Notes under the pieces: generated by a model
Database searches by the model: none
Seen by the model: the letters and a program-made list of their open reading frames with translations, nothing else
Told to the model about the DNA's origin: nothing
Part shown: in pieces, positions 62,486 to 64,000 of the stretch
Numbering within the stretch: position 1 is the first letter of the stretch
How the letters are laid out: each line of letters starts with the position of its first letter
Position numbers and translations under genes: made by a program
Assembly (NCBI RefSeq): GCF_017356265.1
Contig: NZ_JAFNAW010000010.1
Span: 1 to 64,000 of the forward strand
Direction of reading: 5' to 3'
Origin: Paracoccus fontiphilus
Lineage (GTDB): Bacteria; Pseudomonadota; Alphaproteobacteria; Rhodobacterales; Rhodobacteraceae
DNA: 64,000 nucleotides

Positions 62486-62511
62486 ACGGGCCGGTCCCGA
62501 AGGACCGGCCC
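62480..62511 (-). terminator. Rho-independent terminator of cycA
   Basis: GGGCCGGTCC (62488-62497) pairs perfectly with GGACCGGCCC (62502-62511) around CGAA; on the minus strand the hairpin is followed by gtttgattt. It lies 26 bases after the cycA stop. Confidence 0.8.
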
Positions 62512-62536
62512 GCCGCCCGTCTTGCCGTTGACGTCC

Positions 62537-62962
62537 CTACTGGGCCGCCGGAGAGGCGCTGGCGAGATAGGCCGCGATGTCGGCCTGGTTCTTGTTCAGC
62601 TTGAAGGTCATCTTCGTGCGCGCCGACGAATCGCCCGTCTTTTCCTGCACGAACTTGTTGGGGTCGGTGATGTAGGCCGCCAGATCCTCCAGCGTCCAGA
62701 CCTCGCCCGCGTCCTTGAGCGCGATCAGCGCCTCGGAATACTTGAAGCCTTCCTCGCTGCCCGCGGGGCGACCCACGACGCCGTAGAGGTTAGGCCCGGT
62801 CTTGCCGCCCTTCACGATGTCCTCGCCCTCGGGCGACTGGATCATGTGGCAGGCCTTGCACTTGCGGAATTCCTTTTCGCCAGTGGCGGCGTCGCCATCC
62901 TGTGCCAGGGCGGGCGTGGCTAGGGCTGCACCCATCAGGGCGCCGATGATCGCAAATCTCAT
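62537..62962 (-). CDS. cycA: Cytochrome c550-type electron carrier
   Basis: Periplasmic class I cytochrome c, 141-residue precursor with a Sec signal (cleavage at ALA-QDG, residue 20). Mature QDGDAATGEKEFRKCKACHM has the heme motif CKACH at 35-39, followed by IVKGGKTGPNLYGVVGR, and the Met ligand is in TKMTFKLNKNQAD. The sequence is very like Paracoccus denitrificans cytochrome c550, which carries electrons from bc1 to oxidases and nitrite or peroxide reductases. Adjacent uspA separates it from ctaD. It has its own terminator downstream. Confidence 0.95.
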   Translation of the reverse strand: MRFAIIGALMGAALATPALAQDGDAATGEKEFRKCKACHMIQSPEGEDIVKGGKTGPNLYGVVGRPAGSEEGFKYSEALIALKDAGEVWTLEDLAAYITDPNKFVQEKTGDSSARTKMTFKLNKNQADIAAYLASASPAAQ

Positions 62963-62976
62963 TCGTTTCCTCGCTT

Positions 62977-62993
62977 TTCCAAAGATCTTGGAA
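62977..62993. promoter_or_regulatory. Palindrome in the cycA leader
   Basis: TTCCAAAGATCTTGGAA, a 6-5-6 dyad 15 bases before the cycA ATG. It could be an operator or a leader hairpin. A weak promoter candidate lies further upstream at about 63010-63040. Confidence 0.35.
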
Positions 62994-63067
62994 GTCCCAA
63001 CGGATCTACATAAACCCGCAACGGGAATTTGCCACCCGTCAGAAGGTCGCATCCGGGGAAAAAGCGA

Positions 63068-63712
63068 TCAGCCGAAGATCGGGTCGAACTGCCGCCGCAA
63101 GGCCACGTCCAGGTCGGCCATGCCCACCGGCAGGCCCAGATCGACCAGGCTGGTCACGCCGTGCCCGCTGATCCCGCAGGGCACGATGCCGCCGTAATGG
63201 GTCAGGTCGGGTTCCACGTTGATGGCGATGCCATGGAAGCTGACCCAGCGGCGCAGCTTGACGCCGATGGCCGCGATCTTGTCGTCGCGCGGGCTGCCGT
63301 CGGGCAGGGGCGCCTTGTCGGGGCGCGGCACCCAGACGCCCACGCGTCCGTCGCGGATTGCGCCCGTCACGCCGAACTCGGCCAGCGAGGCGATGACCCA
63401 GGCCTCCAGCTTTGCCACGAAGGCGCGGACGTCGCGGCCGCGCCGGTTCAGGTCCAGCATGACATAGACGATTCGCTGGCCCGGACCGTGATAGGTGTAT
63501 TGCCCGCCACGGCCGGTGACGTGAACCGGAAAGCGCGCGTCCAGAAGGTCGCCCTCCCGGGCGCTGGTGCCTGCGGTATAAAGCGGGGGATGTTCGACCA
63601 GCCACACGGCCTCGTCCGCGTGACCCGCATGGATCGCCGCGACCCGCGCCTCCATGAAGGCCACCGCCGCGTCATAGCCGGTCAGCCCGTCTGCCCTGAT
63701 CCATTCAACCAT
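63068..63712 (-). CDS. lipB: Octanoyl-[acyl carrier protein]:protein octanoyltransferase
   Basis: Transfers octanoyl groups to lipoyl domains of 2-oxoacid dehydrogenases. From ATG 63712 the product is 214 residues, starting [20 protein letters not shown]. Conserved segments are [56 protein letters not shown] with the catalytic Lys, and [13 protein letters not shown] with the catalytic Cys. The frame continues to a TTG at 63781, which is less likely. Confidence 0.95.
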   Translation of the reverse strand: MVEWIRADGLTGYDAAVAFMEARVAAIHAGHADEAVWLVEHPPLYTAGTSAREGDLLDARFPVHVTGRGGQYTYHGPGQRIVYVMLDLNRRGRDVRAFVAKLEAWVIASLAEFGVTGAIRDGRVGVWVPRPDKAPLPDGSPRDDKIAAIGVKLRRWVSFHGIAINVEPDLTHYGGIVPCGISGHGVTSLVDLGLPVGMADLDVALRRQFDPIFG

Positions 63713-63821
63713 GCGCGGGATCTGGACCGGCGCGGCGATGTCGTCAAGGCGTCGCGCGTCGATCAGAATACCCCTTTTCAATCCGCTTCGCCTCGGCTAT
63801 CACCCGCCGCACTGCCCGGAT

Positions 63822-63908
63822 GCGGTCGTGGCGGAATTGGTAGACGCGCAGCGTTGAGGTCGCTGTTCCTTAACCGGAGTGGAAGTTCGAGTCTTCTCGA
63901 CCGCACCA
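63822..63908 (+). tRNA. tRNA-Leu (anticodon GAG), CCA encoded
   Basis: Acceptor GCGGTCG pairs with CGACCGC; anticodon stem CAGCG/CGCTG closes the loop TTGAGGT with GAG at 63856-63858; a long variable arm follows and the T-loop is GTTCGAGTC. Discriminator A and CCA end at 63908. The 87-base length and long variable arm fit a class II leucine tRNA. Confidence 0.95.
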
Positions 63909-64000
63909 TCCTTCATCCTGGACCATGGCGCCTCGGCTTGCCGGAACATGGTCTGACAGGTCGGCAGTCCATCCTTTATGGCGACGCGGCGTGCTGGGAC

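Overview
The window reads as the chromosome of a high-GC alphaproteobacterium of the Rhodobacteraceae, most likely Paracoccus or a close relative. The main evidence is a cytochrome c550-type protein (cycA) near cytochrome aa3 oxidase subunit I (ctaD), the anaerobic ubiquinone trio ubiT-ubiU-ubiV, FNR-type sites of the TTGA(C/T)-N4-(G/A)TCAA form, aerobic cobaltochelatase CobT, and rhodobacterial DUF proteins (DUF1178, DUF1467, DUF2244). Gene density is high, with many 1- or 4-bp stop/start overlaps.

Layout. 1-808: the end of an IS21-type insertion sequence sits inside a decayed prohead protease/capsid gene that abuts ribH. 807-7000: a minus-strand operon ubiD-ubiX-ribBA-ribH diverges from ubiT-ubiU-ubiV, with a perfect FNR-like palindrome between them; together they cover prenyl-FMN and flavin supply and O2-independent ubiquinone synthesis. 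7.1-17.6 kb: a 25-residue membrane protein, waaA, a DUF1178 gene, lysC, ptsP, then the opgG-opgH-opgC operon for periplasmic glucans.

17.6-28.4 kb: a 10.8-kb mobile element integrated in the tRNA-Cys gene, bounded by a 38-bp direct repeat. It has a tyrosine integrase, a small excisionase-like protein, a MerR-like regulator with its own operators, a divergent pair of ribbon-helix-helix repressors, a RepA-like helicase fused to a ParB-like domain with iteron-like repeats inside its gene, and a full head and packaging set (connector, large terminase, HNH, capsid, protease, portal, adaptor). It has no tail, baseplate or lysis genes. This is the composition of a capsid-forming phage-inducible chromosomal island (cf-PICI), a satellite that builds its own head and must borrow tails. 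It is the outstanding feature of the window.

28.5-49.1 kb: pcm-tolC and a helical protein, an FMN reductase, cobT, a GT8/epimerase pair, an FAD-linked dehydrogenase, a GH25 lysozyme, a CPBP protein, aspS, a DUF1800/DUF1501 pair, a GNAT acetyltransferase, a response regulator, methylmalonyl-CoA epimerase with DUF1467, an EI24 protein, a nitroreductase and an M48 lipoprotein. 49.1-58.8 kb: ilvB-ilvN, bpt, glnE, an unusual GT2 glycosyltransferase and carA. 58.9-63.9 kb: yqeY, a DUF3008 gene, ctaD-DUF2244, uspA, cycA, lipB and tRNA-Leu(GAG). Regulatory themes are FNR-like control of quinone and stress genes, a pair of CtrA-like boxes at matched distances upstream of two genes, and two copies of an intergenic hairpin-plus-tail repeat.
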